Shown here one piece after another: positions 24,743 to 32,837 of a stretch of DNA of 47,367 bases. The translations under genes and the position numbers were made by a program. The notes under the pieces are model-generated. The model saw nothing but the letters and a program-made list of their open reading frames with translations. It was not told where the DNA came from and ran no database searches. This stretch comes from Frankia torreyi (GTDB lineage Bacteria; Actinomycetota; Actinomycetes; Frankiales; Frankiaceae): positions 17,650 through 65,016 of the forward strand of contig NZ_JYFN01000007.1 of the NCBI RefSeq assembly GCF_000948395.1, given 5' to 3'. Position 1 is the stretch's first letter, and every line of letters starts with the position of its first letter.

Positions 24743-25195
24743 ATGGGTGTTCACGGCGGCCAGCACGTGGTCTTCGACTTTGCGGGCGCACTTGAGCTGG
24801 CCAGACGGCTGTGGGGCCTGGCCGACGGCGTCGACACCTTCCGCGGAAAGCGGGACACCGCCGCGACCACGGCCCTGCGCCATTGGCAGGGCCGTTATGT
24901 CACGGAGTTCCGCAGTAGTGTGACCGCCGAACAGGGCAGTGACACACATCTCAGTACCGCGATGCGGGACGACGCCCGCACCCTGGCCGCCCTGTGGAGC
25001 CAGGCGATGGCGGAGGAGGCCAAAGTCCGATACGCCGACCACGTCACCGAGAAAAAGCAGCACAGGGGCTTCTTCCATCGCATCGAGGACGCGGTGTTCG
25101 GTTCCGACGACGACTACGGACCCGAGCCCGGGCCGTTCGCCGTGCCGCAGCCGCCCGCCTTCACCGCGACGGGCAGCCTCCCGGTCTACGACTAG
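24743..25195 (+). CDS. WXG100-like helical protein with C-terminal extension
   Basis: A 150-residue protein starting at ATG 24743, with GGGAGG 6 bases upstream. Residues 1-100 are helical, with a central W-x-G (ATTALRHWQGRYVTEF) between two helices (FDFAGALELARRLWGLADGV and LAALWSQAMAEEAKV), the layout of ESX/WXG100 secretion substrates or chaperones. A charged linker (TEKKQHRGFFHRIEDAVFG) and a Pro-rich tail follow. It is divergent from RHS2 and convergent with a second WXG protein, so it probably serves as a substrate or partner of the type VII apparatus. The family link is by pattern only. Confidence 0.6.
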   Translation: MGVHGGQHVVFDFAGALELARRLWGLADGVDTFRGKRDTAATTALRHWQGRYVTEFRSSVTAEQGSDTHLSTAMRDDARTLAALWSQAMAEEAKVRYADHVTEKKQHRGFFHRIEDAVFGSDDDYGPEPGPFAVPQPPAFTATGSLPVYD

Positions 25196-25213
25196 GAACC
25201 GCACCCCGGGCCG

Positions 25214-25231
25214 GCGGCCTTCGGCGGCCGC
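25214..25231. terminator. Hairpin between convergent genes
   Basis: gcggcc, loop ttcggc, ggccgc: a 6-bp stem with a UUCGGC loop just after the WXG-like gene and before the end of the WXG100 gene. It is a plausible bidirectional terminator; no U-tract follows, which is usual for this GC content. Confidence 0.5.
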
Positions 25232-25316
25232 ATCTCCCAGGAACGCCTGCCGCGCAGGGCGCCACCGGCACCGGCTCGTTGCCTCGCGGCGGGGCGGGCG
25301 GCCGTCGGCACGTCGC

Positions 25317-25595
25317 TCAGTTGCCGCCCGCATTCATGATGTCCGTGTTGATCTGACTGACCTTCTGCTGCAGCGCGCCAAGCTGGGTGACCGCGTTGTC
25401 CAGCGCCGTCTTGGTCTGAGGCCAGATGTCGGCCCGGAACTGGACGGCGAGGCCGCCGTCCCAGTTGTTCGGGTCACTCAGCAGCTGACCTTCGCGTTCC
25501 AGGTTCTGGATCTCCTGACTGAGCCCGGAGTTGATGATCTGCTGCATACGCCCGATCGCGTCGCGCGCCGTGTCAGTGGAGACAACCCGAGCCAT
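25317..25595 (-). CDS. WXG100 family protein (ESX-like)
   Basis: A 92-residue protein, close to the family's typical 100. It forms two helices around the W-x-G turn NNWDGG: RDAIGRMQQIINSGLSQEIQ before and KTALDNAVTQLGALQQKV after. ATG 25595 has GGGGAGA upstream. WXG100 proteins form helical hairpins exported by type VII secretion, and their C-terminus docks onto EccC. The C-terminal YxxxD/E export signal is not evident here. It lies near the two RHS toxins that share an ESX-like N-terminus and would be a natural partner for them. Confidence 0.88.
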   Translation of the reverse strand: MARVVSTDTARDAIGRMQQIINSGLSQEIQNLEREGQLLSDPNNWDGGLAVQFRADIWPQTKTALDNAVTQLGALQQKVSQINTDIMNAGGN

Positions 25596-26063
25596 CGATC
25601 CTGATCTCCCCGCAAGTCGATTCTGCCGCCGACGCCATCATCATAGCCACACCCATCTCCACGGGCGGCACCCCGACCTGGCGGCGCCATATCTTTCCTG
25701 TTGAACGGCACCACAGCCCGGACGGACGCCCGCGCCGGCCACCGAGCAGCTGATTGCGAGCGGACAAACGTCGGTAGCGGGTTGCCCGTCTCGATGACCT
25801 TGGCGGCCGCACCCAGGATTCATCAGCGTTCGAACGGTGGACGTTCTCGCCGGCGCCCGGCTATAGTCGGGCAGCAATGGTGTTGGCCGTTCCCGCGCTG
25901 GCCCGGTAGCGCGGGAACGGCCCGGGTGAATATGTGTTATACGGGCAGCTCCGGCCGCCGGCCGCCACGAGGCCGGGTTTTCCGACGACGTTGCTTCCAG
26001 GGTCGGCGCGCATTCGGGCGTCGCCGCTGCCCGCTGTTCGCTGTCCGCTGTCCGCCGCAGACA
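25596..26063. other. Long divergent intergenic region
   Basis: This stretch of 468 bases between the WXG100 gene and the kinase gene has no frame I can support. It holds the perfect inverted repeat at 25885-25922 and a short run of ctgtccgc-like repeats near 26035-26055. Confidence 0.5.
25885..25922. promoter_or_regulatory. Perfect 15-bp inverted repeat (8-base loop)
   Basis: ggccgttcccgcgct, loop ggcccggt, agcgcgggaacggcc. The arms pair at all 15 positions. It lies 142 bases before the kinase start, between divergent genes. It may be a terminator or a structured leader of the kinase-VWA-PP2C transcript, or a protein-binding palindrome. Confidence 0.75.
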
Positions 26064-27317
26064 ATGGTGAGTGGTGTGCGTATCTGGCCGGATGACGGAC
26101 GGTTCGAGGCGGCGGTCACACGCGGCTCGTACTGGCATCCGCGCCTGACCGGCGTCACCTTCGACCGGGAGGGCCCTGCCGGGCCGGGCCGGGCCGATGC
26201 CGGCGGCGACGGGTCCGGGCCGCTGCTGCACGCGCTCGGCGCGTCGGCGGTCGTCTTCTTCGGCCGTCGCGGCCCGCAGGGCGTGGCGCTGCGCTGCCCG
26301 ACCCGGGACCTGGGCGCCGGTGCGACCCGTCGCTACGAGAAGCTCGCTGCCCGGCGGGCCGCCCATCCGTCCCTGGCCGCCGCGCTCGCCGAGGCGGAGT
26401 GGATCGACCAGGGCGTCGAGATCGACGGCACCTGGTGGCCGGTGATCGTCATGGAGCGGGTGGAGGGCCGGTCACTGGCCGGCGAGGTGGAACACGTGCT
26501 CGAGAAGGACCCGGCCGGGCTGCGCGGCCTGGCCTGGAACTGGGCCGAGTTCGTCGCCGCGCTCGGGGCGGCCGACGTGGCGCACGGCGACCTGCAGCAG
26601 AACAACATCTTCGTCACCGGGGACGGGCAGCTGAAGGCAGTCGACCTGGACGGCGTCTGGCTGCCGGCCGTCGCCCACCTGCCGCCGGACGAGACCGGTC
26701 ATCGGCACTACCAGCATCCCCGGCGGCGGCGCGGCGACTGGGGCCGTACCGTCGACACGTTCTCCGCCCTGGTCATCTACCTTTCCCTACGCGCGCTGGC
26801 CGTCGAGCCGGACCTCTGGGGGCTTTACCACAACGGCGAGAACTTAGTGTTCACCGACGACGATCTCGCGCATCCGGACCAGACCCCGCTGTGGGACCGG
26901 CTGAACAGCAGTCCCGGCCAGGACGTCCGTCGGCTCGTGGCGCTGCTGCGGGAGCTCTGTCACGGCCCGGCCGACTCCGGCCGGGACCTGGCCGGCCTGC
27001 TGGACGGGTATCGCCGGACCCGGTCGGAGGGGCTCCTGCGGCCGGCATCGTTCCTCCGCCCCGCCGGGCACGACGACGTCAACCGCTGGTGGGACGAGCC
27101 CGCGGCGGCCCCGCCGGATCCCGACGCCACCTGGTCCTGGCCCGGCGAGGCGGACGTCGGCGCCGGGCTGGCCGAGCACAGCGACGCGAACGAGGGTGAT
27201 GGCGCGGCCCGGTCGGGCCCGGCGCGCGCGCTCGTCTACGTCGCCGTGTTCCTCGCCGTCTTCGGTGTCGTCTTCGTCGTGTACCGCACCGGACTACTGC
27301 GGGCACTGCTCTCGTGA
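26064..27317 (+). CDS. Divergent protein kinase-like protein with C-terminal membrane helix
   Basis: A 417-residue protein. The C-lobe carries AHGDLQQNNIFVTGDG (the H-G-D-x-x-x-x-N catalytic loop) and LKAVDLDGVWLP, where DLD stands for DFG. The N-lobe is weak: no Gly-rich loop is clear, and the usual VAIK position appears to read VALR. The hinge is VIVMERVEG. Near the end, ALVYVAVFLAVFGVVFVVYRTGLL is a single membrane helix, so the kinase-like part would face the cytoplasm. ATG 26064 has no strong ribosome binding site and nearby GTG codons are alternatives. It heads a run with VWA and PP2C genes, the composition of TerY-P triads. Confidence 0.8.
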   Translation: MVSGVRIWPDDGRFEAAVTRGSYWHPRLTGVTFDREGPAGPGRADAGGDGSGPLLHALGASAVVFFGRRGPQGVALRCPTRDLGAGATRRYEKLAARRAAHPSLAAALAEAEWIDQGVEIDGTWWPVIVMERVEGRSLAGEVEHVLEKDPAGLRGLAWNWAEFVAALGAADVAHGDLQQNNIFVTGDGQLKAVDLDGVWLPAVAHLPPDETGHRHYQHPRRRRGDWGRTVDTFSALVIYLSLRALAVEPDLWGLYHNGENLVFTDDDLAHPDQTPLWDRLNSSPGQDVRRLVALLRELCHGPADSGRDLAGLLDGYRRTRSEGLLRPASFLRPAGHDDVNRWWDEPAAAPPDPDATWSWPGEADVGAGLAEHSDANEGDGAARSGPARALVYVAVFLAVFGVVFVVYRTGLLRALLS

Positions 27318-27384
27318 GGACCGCCCCGCCCCTCCACGACCCCCGCCCCTCCACGACCCCTGTCCCACCGCTAGGAGCCGGTCC

Positions 27385-28215
27385 GTGCCCTATTCCCAGT
27401 CGATCGACCGCACCACCCCGGGTTGCGTGATCTTCCTGTTGGACCAGTCCGACTCGATGAACCTGCCGGTCGGCGGTCGCCCCAACGTGTCGCGGGCCGA
27501 GCTGCTGGCCGACATCGTCAACGACACCATCGCGATGATCATGCGGCGATGCCGGAAGGTCCACACCGAGCCGACACCGCGGGCCTACTACGACCTGGCC
27601 GTGCTCGGCTACTGCGGGCAGGAGGTGCGCTCGCTGCTGGGCGGTCCGCTGACCGGACAGTGGCTGGTGTCGATCCCGGAGCTGTTCTCCTCGGTGCTGC
27701 GGCACGAGGAACGGGACGGACGTTCCAAGCCCGTCTGGGTGGAACCCTTCGCGTCCGGTCACACACCGATGTGCCTGGCTCTCAACCAGGCCGGTCGGCT
27801 GGCCAGCGGCTGGGCCTCGGGGCACCAGCGGTCCCACCCGCCGATCATCATCAACATCACCGACGGGATGGCGACCGACGGGGACGGCGACGAGGTGCGC
27901 ACCTGGGCCGACCGGCTGCGCTCGCTGCGCACCCGGGACGGGGACCTGCTGCTGTTCAACGTCAGCCTCTCCGACGGACTGTCAGCCTCGGTGCGTTTCC
28001 CGGCCAGCCCCGCGGAGCTGCCCGCGGGCGACGACTTCCTTCGCCTGCTGTTCGACACCTCCAGCGAGATCCCGCCGGAGATGCGCACACGGGCGGAGTC
28101 CACCACCAACGTCAGTCTTTCCGCCGGGTCCCGCGGTTTCGTGGCGAACGCGGCCCCCGACGACCTCGTGCTGGCACTGCGGGTCGGCACCAGCCTGACC
28201 GACGACCGGCGGTGA
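27385..28215 (+). CDS. VWA domain protein (TerY-like)
   Basis: A 276-residue protein starting at GTG 27385, with AGGAG upstream. The MIDAS metal site is complete: DQSDSM (D-x-S-x-S) near residue 20, a Thr in SGHTPMCLAL, and the Asp in NITDGMATDGDGDE. The rest follows the alternating VWA fold (CVIFLLDQ, LAVLGYCG, LLLFNVSL). VWA proteins of this group bind metal and partner proteins. In TerY-P triads a VWA protein acts with a kinase and a PP2C phosphatase; those genes flank this one directly, and the stop overlaps the next start (GTGA). Confidence 0.88.
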   Translation: MPYSQSIDRTTPGCVIFLLDQSDSMNLPVGGRPNVSRAELLADIVNDTIAMIMRRCRKVHTEPTPRAYYDLAVLGYCGQEVRSLLGGPLTGQWLVSIPELFSSVLRHEERDGRSKPVWVEPFASGHTPMCLALNQAGRLASGWASGHQRSHPPIIINITDGMATDGDGDEVRTWADRLRSLRTRDGDLLLFNVSLSDGLSASVRFPASPAELPAGDDFLRLLFDTSSEIPPEMRTRAESTTNVSLSAGSRGFVANAAPDDLVLALRVGTSLTDDRR

Positions 28216-29012
28216 CCACCAGCCGGCGGGACCCCGCGCGCCCGCAGGCGCCGCCTCGGTGCAGTGCGCGGATCCTGCGGCTGCCGAAGAACGAGATCGA
28301 CCCGATCGAGGACGGCGCGGCCGCGAGCGAACGCCACGGCCGGTTCGCCGTCGCCGACGGCGCCTCGGCCGGACGCGACGTGCACCTGTGGGCGCAGGCG
28401 CTGGTCCGCGCCTACGTCCGCCAGCCGCCCCCGGCGCAGGCCAGCGATGCCGACCTGCGGGAATGGTTCCTCGCCGTGGCCAGGCAGCACGCGGCCACCC
28501 TTCCCCCGGCGGTCGGGCCCAGCTGGCTCGACGAGGGTCCCGGCGCGGTGACCAGCGCCTACGCCACGTTCCTCGGGCTGCAGCTCCTGTTCGACGATCA
28601 GGGCCGCGCACGCTGGAAGGCCATTGCCATCGGTGACTCCTGCCTGCTGCAGGTAACCGCCGCCGGTGTGCTCACGGCCTTCCCACTGGACGCCCCGGAA
28701 CAGTTCTCCGACACCCCGCGACTGGTGCCGGGCCAGCCCGACCTGCTCGCGGCCAGCATGGACGCCGCCGTGGTGGAACGGGCCTCGGGCCCGGTGGCCG
28801 CGGGTGACACCCTGCTGCTCGCCACGGATGCCGTCGCCCGCTGGCTGCTTACTCTGGCCCTCCACGACCTCGCCGGGCTACATCGGATCATCCGCAGCCC
28901 GCGCGACGACCTGCGCGACCATCTCGCCGCGCAGCGCGCCAACGGCGCGGTGGACACCGACGACCTCACCCTCCTCACCGTCCGCCTGCGCACCAGTCCA
29001 CGCAGCCGGTGA
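28212..29012 (+). CDS. PP2C-like protein phosphatase
   Basis: A 266-residue protein. GTG 28212 overlaps the VWA stop codon. PP2C motifs in order: IEDGAAASE and FAVADGAS for the metal Asp residues, GAVTSAYATF, AIGDSCLLQV (family GDSRxY), LLATDAVARWLL (TDG-like) and TDDLTLLTVRL (DDxTxxxV). The family removes phosphate from Ser/Thr using two metal ions. It probably opposes the kinase-like protein two genes upstream. Some residues deviate, such as VADGAS for VxDGMGG, so activity should not be assumed. Confidence 0.87.
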   Translation: MTTSRRDPARPQAPPRCSARILRLPKNEIDPIEDGAAASERHGRFAVADGASAGRDVHLWAQALVRAYVRQPPPAQASDADLREWFLAVARQHAATLPPAVGPSWLDEGPGAVTSAYATFLGLQLLFDDQGRARWKAIAIGDSCLLQVTAAGVLTAFPLDAPEQFSDTPRLVPGQPDLLAASMDAAVVERASGPVAAGDTLLLATDAVARWLLTLALHDLAGLHRIIRSPRDDLRDHLAAQRANGAVDTDDLTLLTVRLRTSPRSR

Positions 29013-29043
29013 GGTGGTGGCACTTCGCGATCCGCATCTCCCG

Positions 29044-29062
29044 TGGCACCGAGTTGGTGCCA
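29044..29062. promoter_or_regulatory. Inverted repeat after the PP2C gene
   Basis: tggcacc, spacer gagtt, ggtgcca: 7-bp perfect arms, 32 bases after the PP2C stop. It may be a weak terminator or an operator. Confidence 0.4.
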
Positions 29063-29155
29063 GGAACTGGCGCCAAAGCGGGACGAGAACCTGCAACGGG
29101 GACACGTTGCCCCTGCTGGTGCGCGAGTTCCGCCCGGCAGTGCCCACGATGTACG

Positions 29156-29172
29156 TTCTACCGCGCGTAGAA
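29156..29172. promoter_or_regulatory. Palindrome just upstream of copC, candidate operator
   Basis: ttctac, centre cgcgc, gtagaa, ending 8 bases before the GTG of the CopC gene, with no purine-rich ribosome binding site in between. The position suggests a repressor site. The half-site resembles BlaI/CopY-type operators only loosely. Confidence 0.45.
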
Positions 29173-29180
29173 TCTGGCCG

Positions 29181-29891
29181 GTGCGACGACAGGTGCAGAC
29201 GGCTTCCGCGCGTCGCGGCGGCGCCCGACGGAGCAGGCTCGCCGCCGCGGTCGGCGTCGTCGCCGCGATCCTGCCCGCGCTGCTGCTGGCCCTGGCAGCA
29301 CCCGCCGCGGCGCACTCCCGGCTCGTGGCCACCACACCGGCCGCGGACAGCGTGCTGCCCGCCGCGCCGAGTGAGATCATGTTGACCTTCAACGAGTCCG
29401 TCTCGTCCCGCTACACCCACGTCGCCGTGACCAGCGCCGACGGCACGAGCGTGACCGGCGGCGCCACCGTGGTCGAGGGCGCCGCCGTCCGCCAGCCGCT
29501 CACCGCGCTGGCCGGCGGGCGCTATACGGTCTCCTACCAGGCCGTCTCCGAGGACGGCCATCCCGTCGGGGGGACGTTCACGTTCACCGTCGCCGGGCGG
29601 GCGGGCCCGCAGGGCGGCGGCGCCGGTTCCGCGTCGCCGGCCGGAAGCGGCGCCGCGGCCCCCGGCCTCGGCGCGGCCACCGCGGCGCCCGCCACGACCG
29701 CGCCTGGCGCGGGGACCGCGGCGGTCCCCGGCGGATCCGCCTCGACCGCGCCCGCCACCGGCGCGCACGATGGGGACGGCGGGGGTGTCGGCGGGGCCAT
29801 CTTCGTGGTGATCGCCGCCGTTGTCGTCATCATCGTCGGCGGCCTGCTCGTCTTCCTGATCCTGCGCCGTCGTCAACCCGGAGCGCGCTGA
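29181..29891 (+). CDS. copC: CopC-domain copper-binding protein, membrane-anchored
   Basis: A 236-residue protein starting at GTG 29181. A long signal peptide ends in APAAA, leaving a mature N-terminus HSRLVATTPAADSVL, and the N-terminal His is the key CopC copper ligand. The second ligand set appears as SEDGHPVGGTF (Asp and His). The domain is followed by an Ala/Gly/Pro linker and one C-terminal helix (IFVVIAAVVVIIVGGLLVFLIL) with a short basic tail. It lies two bases before the CopD-CtaG gene and probably delivers or holds copper outside the membrane for uptake or oxidase assembly. Confidence 0.9.
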   Translation: MRRQVQTASARRGGARRSRLAAAVGVVAAILPALLLALAAPAAAHSRLVATTPAADSVLPAAPSEIMLTFNESVSSRYTHVAVTSADGTSVTGGATVVEGAAVRQPLTALAGGRYTVSYQAVSEDGHPVGGTFTFTVAGRAGPQGGGAGSASPAGSGAAAPGLGAATAAPATTAPGAGTAAVPGGSASTAPATGAHDGDGGGVGGAIFVVIAAVVVIIVGGLLVFLILRRRQPGAR

Positions 29892-29893
29892 CC

Positions 29894-32338
29894 ATGGACA
29901 TTTCCGCCTCGGCGGGCCCGCCCACCTCGACCGACGACCCCGTCGCCGCGGAGGTCCGCCCGCCGGGGGACGCCTTCCCGGCGCAGGCGCCGACGCCGGG
30001 GGCCACCCGGCCCGCGGGTGCCGTCGCCCGCGCGCTGCCCGTCGCGGTGCTGGCCGGCTGTGCCGTGCTGGCTCTCGTCGTCGGTTTCGGCCCGGGTCCG
30101 CTCCGGCTGCCCGGGCTGCCCTCGTCGGGTGAGGGCACCTACTGGGCGTTGCCGTTCGCCCGGCTGGTGGGCCGGATCGCCTCGGTCGCCACGCTCGGCT
30201 GGCTGCTTGCCGCCGCGGTCCTGCTTCCAGCCCGGCGCGTCCCCGTGCGCCGCGACCGCGAGCCGTCCAGCGCGGACGCGACGGCAACGCGGGCCGGCGA
30301 CGCGGCGACGCGCACAGGGGCTGCGGCGACGGCTCGCGCGGGTGACGCCCTGCCGGAACGCGCGGCCGGGTCCCGCCAGCGGCCGTTGACGTCGACCGCG
30401 CGCCGCTGCGGGCGGTACGCGGCCGACGCCGCGGTGGTATGGCTGATCGCCACGCTGGCGGAGCTGGTGTTCACCCTGTCCGACGTCTCCGCGCAGCCGG
30501 CCGGGGACGTGTTCGACCTGCACGCGCTGCGCTCGTTCGTCGCCTCGACCGAGCAGGGCCGCGCCCTGCTCACCGTCGCCGCGCTCGCCGCCGTGGTGGC
30601 GATCGTGGGCCGCACGGTGACGACGACGACCGCGGCCGGCGTGCTGCTCGCCCTCGCCGCCATCGGGCTGCTGCCGCCCGTCCTCGCCGGGCACGCCGCC
30701 ACGTCTGGTGACCACGCGATCGCGGTGGTGGCGCTCGCCGTGCACATCCTCGCCGCGTCGGCGTGGGTGGGTGGGCTGCTGGGACTGCTGTCCGCCGTGC
30801 GGCTGCCCGCCGGTTCCTTCGGGCCGGCGCTGCGGCGGCACAGCCGGTTCGCGGCCGGCGCGGCGGCCGTGACCGCGGTCAGCGGGATCGGCGGGGCCGC
30901 GCTGCGGCTCGGCGGATTCGCGCCGCTGTGGGAGACCCGCTACGGCCTGCTCGTCACGCTCAAGGCGGTGGGCCTGATCGCCGCGGTCGTGCTGGGCGGT
31001 CTGCTGCGCCGCCACGTCGTCGCCCGGCTCGCCACGGCCACCCCGCAGACCACGACGGCGGCCGGGACGGCGGCGGGGGCTGGGGCCACGGCAGAGGCCG
31101 GGACCACAGCAGGGACGGTCGGTCGGTTCATCCGCCTGGCGGGCGTGGAACTGACCGTGCTGACGGCGACGTTGGGGCTGGCCGTGGGGCTGTCCCGCAC
31201 GGCGCCGCCGGTGGACGACGCCCTCGTCCCCGCCGACCCGACCCGGGCGCTGCTCGGCTACCCGATGCCGCCGCCGGTGACGGCCGTCCGGCTGGCCGCC
31301 GACTGGCGGATCGACTGGGTGTTCCTCAGCGCCTCGGTGATCGCCGCCGGGCTGTACCTCGCCGGGCTGCTGCGGCTGCGCGCCCGGGGCGTCCGTTGGC
31401 CGGTGGGGCGCACCATCGCCTGGCTGTCCGGTCTGGCCGTCGTCGTCTTCGCCACCTCCAGCGGGCTCGGGCGCTACGGGCCCGTCCTGCTCAGCGTGCA
31501 CATGACCCAGCACATGCTGCTGAGCATGCTCGCCCCGATCCCCCTCGTCCTCGGCGCGCCGGTGACCCTGGCGCTGCGGGCGATGCACCCCGCACGGGCC
31601 CCGCACCCCAGCGGGCCGCGGGAGTGGCTGGTGGCGCTGCTGCACTCCTGGCCGGTGCGGGTGCTGACCCATCCGGCGTGGGTGACGGCGAACTTCATCG
31701 GCAGCCTCTACGCGCTGTACCTGACGTCGCTGCTGACCACGCTGATGCACAACCATCTCGGCCATCTGTACATGAACGTGCACTTCCTCGCGGTCGGCGT
31801 GTTGTTCTTCGAGCTGCTCATCGGGGTCGACCCGTTGCCGCGGCGGCTGCCGCATCCGGGGCGGATCATCATGCTGCTCAGCGCCGTTCCGTTCCACACC
31901 TTCCTCGGAATAGCGATCATGAGTGAGTCGTCGCTGCTCGCGGCCGGCTGGTACGGCCGGCTGGTGCGGCCGTGGGGGGTGAGCGCGCTCAGCGACCAGC
32001 ACACTGCCGGCGCCATCGTCTGGGCGTTCGGGGAGCTGCCGACGTTCGCCGTGCTCATCGTGCTGGTCATCCAGTGGTCGCGGATGGACGACCGGCGCAC
32101 CCGGGCCCGTGAGCGCCGGATCGCCGCCGCCGGCGACGTCGACGCGGAACTCGACGCGTACAACGCCTACCTCGCCCGGCTCGCCGGCGGCCCGACCCGC
32201 CGCCGTACCGCGGCGACGATCGGCCCGGCGGTCACGGCCGCCGGGGGGCCGATCACCACCACGCCTCCCGCGCCCCGGGACGCCGCGGACGACGACGAGG
32301 GTGGCGGCGGGCGCGCTTCGGCCGGGGGCGGCGGCTGA
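29894..32338 (+). CDS. CopD / CtaG fusion membrane protein
   Basis: An 814-residue polytopic protein. Residues about 140-430 hold a CopD-like copper-resistance domain (VVALAVHILAASAWVGGLLGLL, FAAGAAAVTAVSGIGGAA, YGLLVTLKAVGLIAAVVL). Residues about 470-770 form a caa3-type CtaG domain (VHMTQHMLLSMLAPIPLVLGAPVTLALRA, HNHLGHLYMNVHFLAVGVLFFELLIGVDPLP, HTFLGIAIM), with many His residues suited to copper handling. The tail after 775 is cytoplasmic and low-complexity. Such fusions are common in actinobacteria and are thought to import copper and support cytochrome oxidase assembly. It is translated with CopC from one transcript. Confidence 0.92.
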   Translation: MDISASAGPPTSTDDPVAAEVRPPGDAFPAQAPTPGATRPAGAVARALPVAVLAGCAVLALVVGFGPGPLRLPGLPSSGEGTYWALPFARLVGRIASVATLGWLLAAAVLLPARRVPVRRDREPSSADATATRAGDAATRTGAAATARAGDALPERAAGSRQRPLTSTARRCGRYAADAAVVWLIATLAELVFTLSDVSAQPAGDVFDLHALRSFVASTEQGRALLTVAALAAVVAIVGRTVTTTTAAGVLLALAAIGLLPPVLAGHAATSGDHAIAVVALAVHILAASAWVGGLLGLLSAVRLPAGSFGPALRRHSRFAAGAAAVTAVSGIGGAALRLGGFAPLWETRYGLLVTLKAVGLIAAVVLGGLLRRHVVARLATATPQTTTAAGTAAGAGATAEAGTTAGTVGRFIRLAGVELTVLTATLGLAVGLSRTAPPVDDALVPADPTRALLGYPMPPPVTAVRLAADWRIDWVFLSASVIAAGLYLAGLLRLRARGVRWPVGRTIAWLSGLAVVVFATSSGLGRYGPVLLSVHMTQHMLLSMLAPIPLVLGAPVTLALRAMHPARAPHPSGPREWLVALLHSWPVRVLTHPAWVTANFIGSLYALYLTSLLTTLMHNHLGHLYMNVHFLAVGVLFFELLIGVDPLPRRLPHPGRIIMLLSAVPFHTFLGIAIMSESSLLAAGWYGRLVRPWGVSALSDQHTAGAIVWAFGELPTFAVLIVLVIQWSRMDDRRTRARERRIAAAGDVDAELDAYNAYLARLAGGPTRRRTAATIGPAVTAAGGPITTTPPAPRDAADDDEGGGGRASAGGGG

Positions 32339-32837
32339 CGGCGCCCACGACGGCGTCTCGCCAGCCGGGCCGGCGACGATACCGCGCACCGCCGTCACGT
32401 TCGCATCGCGGCGGTCGACCACCGCCGGGTTCTCGCCGGGTTCTCGCCGGGTGCCCTGCCGGGCAGACATTCGCCGCCACCCGTCGCCCCGGCACCCGTT
32501 TTCCGCCGAAAGTGGTGCGTGCCGGCACGGGCGCGTAAGCGTGCACGGAATAGAACATCGCCGGTTCCCGCCGTATTGGCAGCCCATTTCCCGGCAAATC
32601 CCGGGCCGAGGCAGGTCACCGGCGGAATGTCGGCGGAGCCGATGGCCCGTCGCCTGGCTGTACGCCCGGACTTGCCACGACCCCCGGAAATGCCCTCGAC
32701 AACGGGTCCGGACGTGGCGTCATCGCCATCGACACCACAGCAGAAGGCATTCCTCGTTACGATCTACCAGGCGGCCGGAAATCCGCCGCCGATCCGCAGG
32801 TGCCGTCGCGCGGCGGCCGCGACGGAGGAGCAGTCAC
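32339..32837. other. Intergenic region before nhaA
   Basis: A 499-base stretch with no gene I can support. It contains a short direct repeat (cgccgggttct, near 32424-32446) and is somewhat less GC-rich around 32570-32780, suggesting promoter sequence for nhaA. Confidence 0.4.

Noticed and set aside
29873-32587. Open frame of 904 codons on the minus strand across the CopD-CtaG gene
   Set aside because: Antisense shadow: H/Q/R/G-rich sequence with no motif, while the plus strand has clear CopD and CtaG helices.
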